Below, piece by piece: positions 43,011 through 43,210 of a stretch of DNA of 43,210 nucleotides. This DNA is from Lindgomyces ingoldianus. Taxonomy: Eukaryota; Ascomycota; Dothideomycetes; Pleosporales; Lindgomycetaceae. A model generated the notes under the pieces. The model saw nothing but the letters and a program-made list of their open reading frames with translations. It made no database searches and was not told the DNA's origin. Each line of letters opens with the position of its first letter. Position 1 is the stretch's first letter. Made by a program: the position numbers and the translations under genes. The stretch is taken from NCBI RefSeq assembly GCF_010093535.1, contig NW_022985176.1, positions 367,085 to 410,294 of the forward strand. Reading direction: 5' to 3'.

Positions 43011-43210
43011 TAGCTAAAAATATAGAATAAATATAGCTAACTATAATTTAAATATATTTTATATAACATATACTAAAGTAAACTACATATAAATTAATAT
43101 AAAAGTGTACTTATATTAAGTATACATTTTTTTAAAAAAAAATATAAAAAATATATAAACTAATAAAAAAATTATAACTAACTAACCTAGTATGTTTTAA
43201 AAAACAGATT

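Larger units (their letters stand above)
42304..43140 (+). repeat. Repeat family C, right copy
   Basis: It starts with the unmutated, CpG-bearing tgtaaggccggatgtcc at 42304, has a TATA-like tgtatataagc at 42378-42388, and becomes AT-rich. 42496-42522 and 42822-42950 match the inverted copy at 97-266. It includes 30-bp tandem repeats (42921-43010) and is split by a B solo LTR. The right limit is unclear; 43011-43210 is AT-rich with A-runs and shows no gene. It could be a long LTR or a non-LTR element tail. Confidence 0.55.

Noticed and set aside
1..43210. A giant Starship-type element or gene cluster
   Set aside because: No tyrosine recombinase and no intact cargo genes were recognised; the layout is explained by nested LTR and TIR elements.

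Overview
This window is a repeat-only block from a filamentous ascomycete (Pezizomycotina) genome. It is very AT-rich, TpA-rich and poor in CpA/TpG. Recognisable transposon proteins are broken almost only at positions where C->T or G->A makes a stop or destroys a key residue. That is the footprint of repeat-induced point mutation (RIP). I see no intact host gene, rRNA, tRNA or CRISPR. The few open reading frames longer than 60 codons lie in simple repeats or in small islands that kept their CpG. The species cannot be named from the sequence.

The backbone is a stack of nested LTR retrotransposons that can be unpacked from target-site duplications (TSDs). Element A1 (1931-32957, 280-bp LTRs, TSD TCCTA) is outermost. 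It is split by the Ty3/gypsy element J (2447-26265, minus strand, TSD GTAAT). J is split by a second A copy, A2 (16657-21108, TSD AGATT), and by a minus-strand Ty1/copia element whose 5' LTR and gag start lie at 15417-16149. The chromodomain Ty3/gypsy element I (7139-12799, plus strand, two 318-bp LTRs) lies left of the copia body, but its flanks do not match, so a rearrangement is likely. 2969-7138 is decayed and mostly unclassified.

Left of the stack (1-1930) are a cut LTR end, an inverted copy of repeat family C, two adjacent solo LTRs with their own TSDs (272-435 and 447-770), and 1.1 kb of unclassified decayed DNA. Right of the stack are a Fot1/pogo transposon (33173-35019), a truncated third A copy (35467-36519) with an unmutated 243-bp insertion, an LTR of family B (36520-38096) carrying a Tc1/mariner transposon, a second J-like gypsy element F (38736-42303) with a solo LTR inside it, and a C-family repeat (from 42304) with a B solo LTR inside it.

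The most informative signals are three. First, LTR ends facing out of an element kept CpG/CpA that the same positions in the inward-facing partner LTR lost, in several independent elements. Second, family A has real LTRs and TSDs, but I recognise no retrotransposon protein in its internal region; A1 carries a 3.1-kb segment that A2 lacks, and arrays of 46-bp palindromes sit beside one LTR. Third, one copia gag start is almost unmutated apart from a nonsense codon at codon 7. All element boundaries come from reading repeats and TSDs by eye; protein family names rest on short motifs still visible between the RIP stops.
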